Assembly: GCF_014898815.1 (NCBI RefSeq)
Contig: NW_026515539.1
Coordinates: 1,364,001-1,428,000, forward strand
DNA: 64,000 nucleotides
Reading direction: 5' to 3'
Origin: Panonychus citri
Lineage: Eukaryota > Arthropoda > Arachnida > Trombidiformes > Tetranychidae
Positions 1 to 10,804 of the stretch are shown piece by piece. The notes under the pieces were generated by a model, which saw nothing but the letters and a program-made list of their open reading frames with translations, made no database searches and had not been told where the DNA came from. Positions within the stretch are counted from its first letter, which is position 1; every line of letters begins with the position of its first letter. A program made the position numbers and the translations under genes.

Positions 1-1441
1 CAATTAAGATGGACTTTGATTTGATTTGTGATAATCAATCTAATCTTGTTGATTCACCTTTGACAAGTTGACCTCTAAAATTACCTTTCATTTCCTACAA
101 ATCAATCCAGTAACTGACCTCAGACAATTTGTATCCTCTCATTTAGTGTAACCTGTTGTGTACATTATTTGATTAATCATAATGGTTTTCTTTTCGTTCA
201 AATTAACTTAATCATTTGATCCATTTTTGATTAAGATCAAATTAATCTGGTTAAATTGTAACATTCAATTGATTCCTGTTATTGTCATTTCGCTCAATAT
301 TGTTGATTATAAACTTGCATCATCCATTAGATTGATAAGAAGAGGAAAAAAAGAGAAAATGATTAACAGGTAAGATTTTTATTAATTAATTTAATAATTC
401 GAATTCTGAATTGATTTAATTAACGTGCAAATTGATAACAATTAATTATTTCATTTCAATTGTTTTAAGGTGACAAATTAATTGGATGATACAGAGATAA
501 AATTGAAACTTAAACTTGATACATTTGATTGATATTCATAAGGATTGTTTGATTGTATCATTTTTAATTCCTCATTTTCCCAGTGATAGTTAACTGATTT
601 ATGCAAATCAGTTAATGTAACAATTAAATCTAAATCAAAGATTAACACTCTTCTCAAGTTGATGAATCTATTCAAATGAATTGTTTTCTTTGCAAGGTTA
701 ATCTTTTTGTAACAATTTTAACACTCAATCATTTCTGATTATTGTCTAATTGTACAAGATTTTTATGATTAAGAGGCCTCACAATTAAATTCACTCATTG
801 ATTAACAGTAAAAAATTAATTTTCCTTTTGGGACTTTCCGTTAATTTCTGTATAAAGGATTGAAGAGCCAAATAATCATTTAATTTATCTTAATTCGTTT
901 TTCTGCTTTAATTTTCCAATTTAATTCAATAATCAAACCAAATACATGTAAATTAATTTGATTTCACCTTAATTTCTCCCATTCAGCTAAGTGCCACCCA
1001 CTTAAATAACCGCCGGCGGACATGATCAGATTTTCAAAGGATAAATGAAATATTAGCCGGTTACCGGTAAACGTGAACCAGATTATCATCTTGATCATCA
1101 TAATCTCTCATTTTAATCAACAACACAATCAACTAATGTCGTTTAGCACATTTACCTTTACCTTCTATCTTATTGATTGCTCGAGATAATATATCGTTTT
1201 TTATCTTCTAATAATCATCATCTTCTCACCATCGGTCAAATCCCGTTAGAATGAATTAAACTGATGAACTGAGTTCGCTCTTGAACTGTATTAATTATGA
1301 TCAATCTTCATTTGGTAATCATAAAAATTGAATTAAGGTGAAATCGAAAGTGAAAGGAAAAAAGATGAAGAAACTGTTGCAAAAGCTGAAAGATGATCGA
1401 AGATGATAGAAGAGGAGGTCGAAAAGGACGAAGCAAATGGA
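1..1441. other. Gene-free AT-rich flank
   Basis: No coding exon, RNA gene or mobile element recognised. The sequence is AT-rich with many TTGATTAA-like words. Two small motif-like sites are visible: a Rel/NF-kB-type decamer GGGACTTTCC at 830-839 and a perfect 10-bp palindrome TTACCGGTAA at 1061-1070. Both could be chance. The last part is presumably the upstream region of the gene that starts at 1614. Confidence 0.6.
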
Positions 1442-1510
1442 ACCGCCTTTTGGTTATGCAACTAGTTTAATGAGGAGTAAATGAAATCGAGAGTGAGAAA
1501 AACGAAATGG

Positions 1511-1548
1511 TATATAAAGGAATCGTTTTGTTGGATTAAATCATCAGT
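1511..1548 (+). promoter_or_regulatory. TATA box and TCAGT initiator, gene copy A
   Basis: TATATAAA at 1511-1518 is followed by the arthropod initiator core TCAGT at 1544-1548, giving a TATA-to-start spacing of about 31-35 bp, as expected for a strong TATA promoter. The predicted transcript would have a leader of roughly 68 nt before the ATG at 1614. The same arrangement is kept in the second copy. Confidence 0.8.
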
Positions 1549-1613
1549 TCTCATCTCCAATCATTCAAATAACAGCTTCAAATTTTAACAAAACAACAAA
1601 ACCAAAACTCATC

Positions 1614-2358
1614 ATGAACTCAATGGTAAGTTGAAAGTGAAATTAATCTGACGATCATGATGATGATGATCAACCAATTGATTGTGGATTACAACTAATA
1701 CATTTGAAGAAAAATAATAACCGAATTTCTGTTTTCTTTTTATTATTATTATTAGATCGTTCTCGCTCTTACCCTTCTTGCCGGTCAAACTTTGGCCTCA
1801 TCCAACTACGGATCATCAAGCTACGGATCAGCCCCAAGCTATGGAGCCGCTTCATACGGTGGAGACTCATACTCATCAGGTGCTTCATACGGAGCTGGTG
1901 GATACGGTGACGACTCATACTCCGGAGACTCTCACGCCGCTAGTTACGCACCAAAGGTCAAGAAAATCATCATTGAACAACCAGTTGTCAAACCAGTCTA
2001 CCTTAACCGAAAAGTCGTCTCTGTTCAAACTGTCTCTGTCCCAAAACCATACATCGTCACCAAACACGTTCCAGTCGTAGTTAAGAAACACGTTCCAGTT
2101 GTTGTCAAGAAATACGTCGCTGTTCCTTATGAAGTCCCAAGCTACTCAGCTCCTTCATACGGCTCATCATACGGCTCATCTTACGGTTCATCCTCATACG
2201 GAGCCCCATCATACGGAGCTGGTTCATACTCCGCCGCCGACTCATGGTCTGGTGACAGTTACGCTCCATCATACGGATCAGACTCATATGGCTCATCTTC
2301 ATATGGATCAGACTCATACGGATCATCAGGATACGGTGATGATTACCGAAAGGCTTAA
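1614..2358 (+). CDS. Secreted Gly/Ser/Tyr-rich structural protein, copy A (cuticle- or silk-like)
   Basis: Two exons, 1614-1625 and 1756-2358, joined in phase 0 across a 130-bp GTAAGT...TTAG intron, encode 204 residues. Exon 1 holds only Met-Asn-Ser-Met; exon 2 supplies the rest of a signal peptide (IVLALTLLAGQTLA). The mature protein has three parts: an N-terminal block of SYG/GDSY repeats, a central charged segment rich in Val, Lys and Pro with two copies of HVPVVVKK, and a C-terminal block of YGSS/YGSD repeats ending DDYRKA. A tiny first exon that cuts the signal peptide is typical of arthropod cuticle genes. No Rebers-Riddiford chitin-binding domain is seen. A role in cuticle, silk or another secreted matrix is inferred from composition only. 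A possible AATAAA lies at 2765-2770. Confidence 0.88.
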
Positions 2359-2895
2359 ATTAAACGATCATCCTAATCACAATATCCCCTCTCCATCTGT
2401 GTATACCCATTATCCTCCTTCGTCCCTCAATCTCAAACCATTAGTGCTTATAATTAACTCATCATCTTAATTGTTGCATTCAACACTCACCACATCACAC
2501 ATCTTATGTACAGAGCATTTTCAACAATCAACATAATAGTTTTCCTTTCACTTCTTTCCAATTGTAAAGTAGTAGAAACAAAAAACTTTCAACTTGTATC
2601 ATTTATCATCTGAATAATGTAACTGATCAAATTGCTCAATTCGAAATGTAAAACACAATCAACCTAATCATTTGGAACTGATTAGGTTTTTACAAATTGA
2701 AATTAGTTCCAAAGCTATTCAGCCAAAGGTCACAATCAAATGATTTGACCAAATCTAGAAATTAAATAAAAAACAGATTAATCAATTACTATCAAAAAAC
2801 ACGAAACGATTCACAATTTATTTTCAAACTAAATAAACTGAACATCAACTTATCAACAAATCGTTAACCATCAGAACGACATCAAGTATTCTCAT

Positions 2896-5652
2896 CTCTA
2901 TCAAACCCTAACAGAAAATCCTAAACATGGACCTAAAACAAAGAGTAATAACTTATATTACTCTTTGACCTAAAACTAATTTCATCTCTTCAGTGTTGAA
3001 GAAAACACAACTTTTCCTTATTCTTTCACTTACCCTGCAGATTCATCGTTAAAATTAAATTTCGAACCTAAAAAATGGTCATCTAGCTAAGAATACTATA
3101 CATTCAAAGTTGTACTAAAAGCACCGAAATGTTTTCTGTTTTTTTGAATGAAATGTTATTTCAATGAAAATTGTTTGACTATTTAAGCAAAAATGTCTAA
3201 TTTGCAAGTTCGGAGTTTAATCGATTCTTACAGCTCGAATTGAATTATGTCGATTGCATTTACTACGATCTCTAGGTGTTGTAGTTTCTTAGATATTGAC
3301 CCTCGAAGATCAAATGTCACTCCGATGAAATAAAATTTTGTGATCGAAATGTGAAACGCATCGTTGCTCAGAAAAATCGACCTGGAGTGTCAACTTTGAT
3401 CTCGATTTTCTCGAAAATTCTGATCAGAAATAAATATATTTTAACTTCGTTTACGTGACTCTACTAATGCACAAAGTCTCAATTCTCAACTATAAGTCAA
3501 CTAAGCACCCTCTTATCGTTTTGTTCAGAAATGGGCACTCGAAGGGATAGCCGCCAAAATTTAATTTACAGCTTAATTCTAAAGGTTAAATCATTAAAAC
3601 TGACCTCTTTCTAATCAGTTCTTGAATTTTTTTTAAATTGATTCCTAGATGACATATACTGAGGTGTCTTGGTGAAAAAATCAATTTCAATATAGTGAAA
3701 TTTTTATTTTTGACATAATTCATTTAGAAACATGTTTAGAAAACTAATCACGATCTGATCAGAATTTAACTATTATCATTAGATAGACCAGTTGATTTTC
3801 ATTAGTCTAAGTTTTTCAAAAACTCTCTAGGTCCAAACTCTTCGGTTCTACGATATTTCAAACTTTTTCCTTCTGATTAGTGAACACCTCTTGAATAGGG
3901 AAATTCAATCTGATCCCGGAATCAGACCAAAAAAGTGAGAATAACTGAACCTCAACCCGATCTATCGAAAGTTTATAAATGTACATATCACATAGAATGA
4001 TCGAAGCGATTCCGAGGGATCATCATGACAGTCAATTTGGAAATCAACGAAACATATCGATTGTAGACGGGATAATGGGCCTGAAGGAAAGTTTCATTAA
4101 CTTACGTGAACTTAAGAAATCGCATTTTACTAGTGTCCAACTGGACCTGAGTTGCGCTTCCAACACCATAAATTGAAACAAAATCATAGAGACCATAACC
4201 TCACCTAACCTAATAAACTTCACCTCATCCTTTCTGCCAAATCGTTGGTTATTAATTCAAACGAACGGGAAGGAAAGGGAAATATTCTCGGCCCTTTTTT
4301 CTTAGTAATCAGCCACAAACAATAGGGCTGAATAGCCTGGCCGAATACCACAAATCAGCTATGCCGACAACGTTAACACCATTTGCATACAATGTAAATG
4401 ATGTTGAACTTGACAGGCTAAAAATAAGAGCTGGTAATGTAGCTTAATCTTACCTGAATATGAAGATGAAGTAAAATTAGATAACGAAGATTGACAAAAA
4501 TACTTTTCTTGGCCATAGGTCAATCTAATCTCCAACTTTACCTTCATATTCAGGTAAGATTAAGTTTCTCTTGTAGCAACCATTTTTTAACTAATTTAGT
4601 GTATTACACTTAGTGTAATATCGTTTAATATCAAATGGAAAAGTTATGAACGAAAACGCTAAACTGACTGAGCGAGCAATTGACAGTTTCAGGTAAAATC
4701 TTCTCATTTCCAACTTTAAACTCAAAAACAAATAAAAAACGAAGGTTCTTACCAAGGGGACGAAATACAATTGAATTCATTGGTACCTCTTTCCTTAAGT
4801 CAAATCAACGAGATCTCAACATGACCAAGTATCATGAAAAACGATAAACAGACTAAATCATCTTTCTCCTTAACCTGTACGCACTCTTCGACGGTCTTGA
4901 CCCTTTCACTCGAACAGAAAACACTTCACAGAAAATCGCCACCGAACTAACTTATTACGTTATCTTCCACCATTGCCAGAATAATAAAGCTCATCCACAG
5001 TATAAGTTTTTGCCACTAACAGTGAAGAACTGCTAGTCTGTCAATTGGTTAAAGATCATCCAGGGATTCAATTCATTAGACAAAGATCACCTGATGGAAC
5101 TCAAACAATCGAGCCTCAGAATGCTCGAAGCCTACAAACGAAGCAGAACCAAAATGATTCACCTTATCGACATAAACGAAAAGGACCTTGAACAAACCCT
5201 CACTCTGATCAACAACTATTACAAAATTCACTCCGTCCTATTACCCTGTAGTGACATTATCAACAATCGGTTGATCAACCAAAAACGCTTTAGACCACCA
5301 AAATTGTACACAAACTCATACACGATCTTACTAACGTTTAGCTCTGACGAACGATAGCACTGTGAATGTATACCAGTCGAGCCATGAGCGATCTGGTGGT
5401 TCCAAATTCTATTAGAATGTCCCAGATTCTTTGAAGAATGAAAGAAACTTCAAGACCAACTAAGCGCTTGATAGCTAATCCTTAAAATCTAACATACTAC
5501 TAAAAAGCGCTTCGAGCTGAAAAACTGCGAATATAATTCGGAAGATTTATAGAAATTCGAAACTGAACAAGAATTCAGAGCAATTTGCATAGATCCTTAG
5601 CCTCAAGCTCACCTGAACAGAACTTCTCAGAGACAAACACACGCATAGCAAA
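2896..5652. other. Intergenic DNA between the tandem copies
   Basis: About 2.75 kb with no convincing gene. Open frames of 65 codons (3979-4176) and 87 codons (5094-5357) have no recognisable domain and no clear promoter or splice context, so they are not called. The stretch contains the inverted repeat described at 4443-4564. It probably holds decayed older sequence. Confidence 0.5.
4443..4564. repeat. Short hairpin-forming inverted repeat
   Basis: A perfect 23-bp inverted repeat occupies 4443-4465 (CTTAATCTTACCTGAATATG...) and 4542-4564, around a 76-bp loop; the inner flanks also pair imperfectly. No terminal TA duplication or transposase is visible. It could be a small non-autonomous element or a structured transcript segment. 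The function is unknown. Confidence 0.7.
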
Positions 5653-5722
5653 CAGTTCAAACTAACGCTGTCCCAAAACCATAAATTTCACCAAACAAGT
5701 TCGAGTAGTAATGAAACACAAA
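5653..5722 (+). pseudogene. Relic fragment of a third structural-protein gene copy
   Basis: About 70 bp resembles positions 2023-2092 of copy A (the VQT...PKPY...VTKHVPVVVKK coding part) at roughly three quarters identity by eye, with small indels that break the frame. It sits directly upstream of the second copy's promoter duplication. This suggests that the array once had more members, or that copy B was inserted next to an older decayed one. Confidence 0.6.
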
Positions 5723-5799
5723 ACTGATGGACCGCCTTTTGGTTATGCAACTAGTTTAATGAGGAGTAAATGAAATCGAGAGTGAGAAAAACGAAATGG

Positions 5800-5837
5800 T
5801 ATATAAAGGAATCGTTTTGTTGGATTAAATCATCAGT
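5800..5837 (+). promoter_or_regulatory. TATA box and TCAGT initiator, gene copy B
   Basis: TATATAAA at 5800-5807 and TCAGT at 5833-5837 keep the spacing seen in copy A, so both genes are expected to have the same core promoter. Sequence further upstream than 5731 is not shared, so distal control may differ. Confidence 0.8.
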
Positions 5838-5902
5838 TCTCATCTCCAATCATTCAAATAACAACTTCAAATTTTAACAAAACAACAAAATCAAAACTCA
5901 TC

Positions 5903-6661
5903 ATGAACTCAATGGTAAGTTGAAAGTGAAATTAGTCTGACGATCATGATGACGATGATCAACCAATTGATTGTGGATTACAACTAATACATTTGAAGAT
6001 GATGATTATGAAATAATAATAATTGAATTTTCTGTTTTCTTTTTATTATTATTATTAGATCGTTCTCGCTCTTACCCTTCTTGCCGGTCAAACTTTGGCC
6101 TCATCCAACTACGGATCATCAAGCTACGGATCAGCCCCAAGCTATGGAGCCGCTTCATACCCATCAGGTTCATACGGTGGTGACTCATACTCGTCAGGTG
6201 CTTCATATGGAGCTGCTGGTTACGGTGACGCTTCTCACGCCGTCAGTTACGCACCAAAGGTCAAGAAAATCATCATTGAACAACCAGTTGTCAAACCAGT
6301 CTACCTTAACCGAAAAGTCGTCTCTGTTCAAACTGTCTCTGTCCCAAAACCATACATCGTCACCAAACACGTTCCAGTCGTAGTTAAGAAACACGTTCCA
6401 GTTGTTGTCAAGAAATACGTTGCTGTTCCTTATGAAGTCCCAAGCTACTCAGCTCCTTCATACGGCTCATCATACGGCTCATCTTACGGTTCATCCTCAT
6501 ACGGAGCCCCATCATACGGAGCTGGTTCATACTCCGCCGCCGACTCATGGTCTGGTGACAGTTACGCTCCATCATACGGATCAGACTCATATGGCTCATC
6601 TTCATATGGATCAGACTCATACGGATCATCAGGATACGGTGATGATTACCGAAAGGCTTAA
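5903..6661 (+). CDS. Secreted Gly/Ser/Tyr-rich structural protein, copy B (cuticle- or silk-like)
   Basis: Two exons, 5903-5914 and 6059-6661, again giving 204 residues with the same signal peptide split. The central Val/Lys/Pro segment and the whole C-terminal YGSS/YGSD block are identical in protein sequence to copy A. The N-terminal block differs: copy B has an added Tyr-Pro-Ser-Gly-Ser motif and lacks the DDSYSGD motif, while total length is unchanged. This is consistent with slippage or unequal exchange inside the repeats. The product is predicted to be secreted; matrix or silk function is inferred from composition. Confidence 0.88.
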
Positions 6662-7187
6662 ATTAAACGATCATCCTAATCACAATATCCCCTCTCCATC
6701 TGTGTATACCCATTATCCTCCTTCGTCCCTCAATCTCAAACCATTAGTGCTTATAATTAACTCATCATCTTAATTGTTGCATTCAACACTCACCACATCA
6801 CACATCTTATGTACAGAGCATTTTCAACAATCAACATAATAGTTTTCCTTTCACTTCTTTCCAATTGTAAAGTAGTAGAAACAAAAAACTTTCAACTTGT
6901 ATCATTTATCATCTGAATAATGTAACTGATCAAATTGCTCAATTCGAAATGTAAAACACAATCAACCTAATCATTTGGAACTGATTAGGTTTTTACAAAT
7001 TGAAATTAGTTCCAAAGCTATTCAGCCAAAGGTCACAATCAAATGATTTGACCAAATCTAGAAATTAAATAAAAAACAGATTAATCAATTACTATCAAAA
7101 AACACGAAACGATTCACAATTTATTTTCAAACTAAATAAACTTAATATCAACTAATCAACAAATCGTTAACCATCAGAACGACATTA

Positions 7188-7916
7188 AGATAAGCAGCTT
7201 CTCAAATAGCAATTTGAATTACTTTCCATTCACACTAATCAACTATCAAGATAAAACAATTGAAGTTAATTTCCGCTTCCTACTGACGTGGAACTAATTT
7301 ATTATTCAATTAGTCAGTTAACTAATTTTCTTAATCAAATAAACATTTGTTTTCACGAATCAATTAACAGCAAAAATTGATTTCCAATAATTTCAATTGA
7401 TGAAAAATTTATTGGCCATAAATAATTTTGAGTGGAATGTGTATTTGTATTAATTGTTTGTGTTTTGTCCAACAATTAAGAAAATTTCATTCACCAACAA
7501 CACAATATTGGTTGATTAACATTTCCCTTTGATTGTTCAATGATGATTACTGATTCCATGAAGCTCCATGTATGTTGGAAGTCAATTGTAATTGTTAAAT
7601 TTGGTTAAATTGTTTGTAATCTGGTTGTTGGCAAAAGATGATTTGTCCGTCGTTTAATTGGATACCCATTTTAAATCCGATGTTGATGGTAATCAAAATG
7701 TGTAACAATCAGCTATTTATATATTTATAATGGTTTAGAATTGTGAGAAATTTAATATTATCTCAGTTTTTTGGAAGAATTTGAGTTGAGAGAAATAGAG
7801 AGAGAAAAAAATTTGTTTATCCTAACTGAATATCTAATTGTTGCTTTCGTATGATTTACTCTCATAGTCAAGCATATGTTGATTGTTTGTTGATTGTTTG
7901 AAGATTTAGGTGTTGA
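7188..7916. other. Intergenic AT-rich spacer
   Basis: No gene, repeat unit or RNA recognised. It separates the 3' end of the plus-strand structural gene from the 3' end of the minus-strand membrane-protein gene, so the two are convergent. Confidence 0.5.
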
Positions 7917-9159
7917 TCACTTTTTCTTTTTTGCCGCTGCTCCGGATAATGGATCTTTTTTCTGTTGTTTCAGTTTCTTTTTTTCCTCTTTGCGTTTTTC
8001 CTTCTCCTGTAAGGATTGGATCAACTTGTAGGCAAAGAAACCTAAAAGAGAAAAGAAAATGAGAAAAGACAAATTAGTGACATGTATTGGAAATTTTAAT
8101 GATTAGAAAATCAATGTGGTCAAAGGTGAGAGGATAGAATTGCGATTAGTTGATCAATCGAGAGGCTAAAGGGAAAACATACCAATTGAACCAACGACTA
8201 AGAAAATTAACAAAAATCCTATTGGAATCATGGCAACAAAATGAAAGGTTATAATTTGTTTTCTTTTACTGGAGATTAATTTTAGATGAGAGAGACTAGT
8301 GAATGGGCTTTTTTAAACGGAAGAAAAGAAACAAGTTAGATCACAATTAACAGAAATAAAGGTTCACTGATTTAACTGTTATTGGATTAAAGGGATAACA
8401 GAAAATATATAAGCAAAAACACAAGGCTGGTGATTAAATAGATCAATCAAGGAGGAGCTGAGAAGAAATAAAAAGTAAAGTAAGAGAAGAGAAAAAAAGA
8501 TAATTGTCTACGTGGATAAATGATAAAAACCCAGTATATGATGATGATGATGATGATGATGGCGAGAGAGAGAGAGAGAGAGAGAGTGACTTGATGTTGA
8601 TGGCCTCAGAAAGGCAATGTAAACAGTTGATGTTGCCTGATTATCATCATAACACTTAACATGACTGGGTAGATGAAGTGATCACTAGGTATTTACTCAG
8701 AATTGACAGTTGATCAATTTAATAGACTCTGAACAAATTCCTAGTGAATATCTGTTGTAGTGGGTGATGAAGTTAGCAAGAATACATACAAGGAAAGAGA
8801 GAGAGAGAGAAGAAAAAAATGAAAGAAAGAGAAAAAGAAAGAAATGAATCCAGAGAAAGAGAGGGAATATGAAAAAAAAGGTAAACAATAGAATGAAACA
8901 AAAAGAAAATGATAGAATTTAAAAGAATTACCATGTTTAACTATTAACGACTATTTAAACATGAGAGAAACTAAACAATTAAGGTTAATTGGTTAGAGGA
9001 AAATTATAGATTGAGATGAAATTTGGAAGCAATTAACTGGTGACAAATTTGTTTCTACTTACAGACCAAAGCCAATGTGATGATCGCTGGTCCGATGAAT
9101 ATCCAGTTACTGAAACGATGTTCAATTGGTCCTTCCGGTCCCCCTGAAAGGTCAACCAT
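7917..9159 (-). CDS. Tiny single-pass membrane protein with Lys-rich tail and alternative first exons
   Basis: A shared last exon (8041-7917) encodes FFAYK, then a highly charged KEKRKEEKKK-type tail and a Lys-rich C-terminus (stop 7917-7919). Two upstream coding exons both end in phase 1, as the last exon requires. Exon A (9159-9063) starts MVDLSGGPEG and ends in a hydrophobic stretch, giving 73 residues. Exon B (8231-8183) starts MIPIGFLLIF, giving 57 residues. Each supplies its own hydrophobic segment continuing into FFAYK, so either product would be a single-pass protein with a basic cytosolic tail. Donors are GTAAGT (A) and GTATGT (B); the acceptor is TTTTAG. Exon B has no obvious acceptor, which fits an alternative first exon. 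I do not recognise the family; it was found by splice-frame logic because it is too short for ORF scans. Confidence 0.65.
8538..8586. repeat. Compound microsatellite (ATG)n and (GA)n
   Basis: About eight ATG units at 8538-8560, a short break, then about eleven GA units at 8564-8586, inside the long intron between the two alternative first exons of the minus-strand membrane-protein gene. Confidence 0.95.
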
Positions 9160-10804
9160 GATTAGAGATGAGATTCAGTTGGAATAGAAGAAAAAGAAAA
9201 TAAATAAATAAATGAAGATGAAGGATGAAAATGAAAAGATGAAAATAAATACTCTCTGGATGGGAGACCAACAGCAAATGGAAAACATTTGTTTACAATA
9301 ACAGAGAAAGAGAAATGTTTTCATTTTCTCCTCTTTCGGTTACTCTTTCTTTCTCTTTCTTTTTATCTCATCTTTTCTCTTTCATTAAAGTTTTAATCAA
9401 CTGGTGATTTCCAATTCCAGTCTCGATTAAATCACTTACAATCAAGAACAAAAAGGAAACCAAATCATCGAGCAATCAAATCTTAAAATATGAACAAATT
9501 AAAACCAATTCTTTTTTGGTGTAAACAAATCAACTCTTTTTGTGTAACCGGTAAATCTGATTGTGATCAACTTGATGGACAATTAAGTTGATAAGGTACA
9601 ATTAGTAATTTCTGTCATTCAATTTTGTTTGATTTTCTGTGACAATTTTTTGGAGGAAAATGTTAACTTACAATTAACTTTTTTTTGTTTCTATGGTTAA
9701 CTAATTATTATTATGGAACTAAATTAATTGTTCTCTTAGCTTGATTAACTGATTAATTGTGACTGATTTTTAACTGGCCATTTATGCTCGATAGTTTAAC
9801 TCTTTTTGGATTTGAACTTAATTGCCAAAGAAATTATCAAATGTTTGCTTATTTTGATTATTTTGTGAGAATAAGAGAAAAAAAAGAAAAGAAAAAATTT
9901 TCAATTTACCCGCCAGTTTTTTTCTCTTTCTTTTTTTCGCTTCCTCTTTCTTTCTGAAACCAGAAAAATGATCATCTGGTTGGTAATAAAATTCTGTTTA
10001 TTTTTAGTGAACAAAATGATCGCTCAGATTAATTGTTTCTTTCTTTCAATTGTTTCCATTTAATTGTTAACATTTTTAGTTCTAATTGATTAGTTAAAAT
10101 AATAGTCTATCATCACTTTATTCTGATTAAATAAAAATCATTCATTACAAATCATTCAGTGGAAAAACATTTGATTAAAGGTAACTACTTATATTTATTT
10201 TTCCAACCACAACCCATGTTTTCAGATTTTCTTTAATTATTTGATTCATGTTTAACTACAAATAGATTTCGAATTCCTTTGAAACTTAATTGTTTAGGGT
10301 GACTATTATTACATATCGAAAATATTTCGAATGAAAAGAATCTCTTGCTCAACTATTGTTCTTTTCTACCGATTGGTCGAAGTTCAATTTCTCATAACAA
10401 TGTTACAGTGGAAAATGTAACTTTCTGTTAATCAAATTAGATTAATCTAATATCTAATCGTCTGTTCTTCATTTAATTGATGTTCTATTGTTTATTAATT
10501 TCATTAACAATCATATTAATATCTTATTTAAAGCGAAATTTGTTTTCTTGGTTAAAATTGATTCCTTTAGTAGAAAAAATCATGATATTCTAATCTTATT
10601 AATGTTCTTTTCTTTTCTTTTATTCTTTAGACTGGAAAACTACAAAGTAATGTCTTTATTTATAGTCGATCAATTGAAAGAATTGAAACTAATCATCATT
10701 GCTAATGTAAAATATTGTGAAATTAAGTTAAACAAGCAATGAACCAAAGACAATTGTAGATTGAAAAGTTACCAAAGTGTTGTGATTTTTTCCCTACTGG
10801 ATGG
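9160..10804. other. Intergenic AT-rich DNA
   Basis: The divergent promoter interval between the minus-strand membrane-protein gene and CASD1. Polypurine/polypyrimidine stretches occur around 9300-9370 and 9870-9950. An 84-codon open frame at 10488-10742 is AT-driven and has no recognisable features. No RNA gene or mobile element seen. Confidence 0.5.

Larger units (their letters stand above)
1442..2888 (+). repeat. Segmental tandem duplication, copy A
   Basis: About 1.45 kb that includes promoter, both exons, intron and 3' flank of the first structural-protein gene recurs almost base for base at 5731-7187. Homology begins at ACCGCCTTTTGG in both copies and fades after AACGACAT(C/T)AAG. The copies lie in the same orientation about 4.3 kb apart. 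The offset changes from 4289 at the 5' end to 4303 at the stop codon; the visible length differences are in the intron and in the N-terminal repeats. Confidence 0.95.
5731..7187 (+). repeat. Segmental tandem duplication, copy B
   Basis: Counterpart of 1442-2888. Promoter, exon 1, most of the intron, the C-terminal two thirds of the coding region and about 530 bp of 3' flank are essentially identical. Differences cluster in the intron and in the N-terminal repeat block. Confidence 0.95.

Noticed and set aside
830..839. Rel/NF-kB-type site GGGACTTTCC
   Set aside because: A single 10-bp match in AT-rich DNA about 680 bp from the nearest promoter, and the second gene copy has no equivalent; could be chance.
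2105..2326. Met/Arg-rich minus-strand frame, and the alternative plus frames, over the structural gene (same at 6408-6629)
   Set aside because: Shadow frames of the SYG repeats; no start, splice or promoter support.
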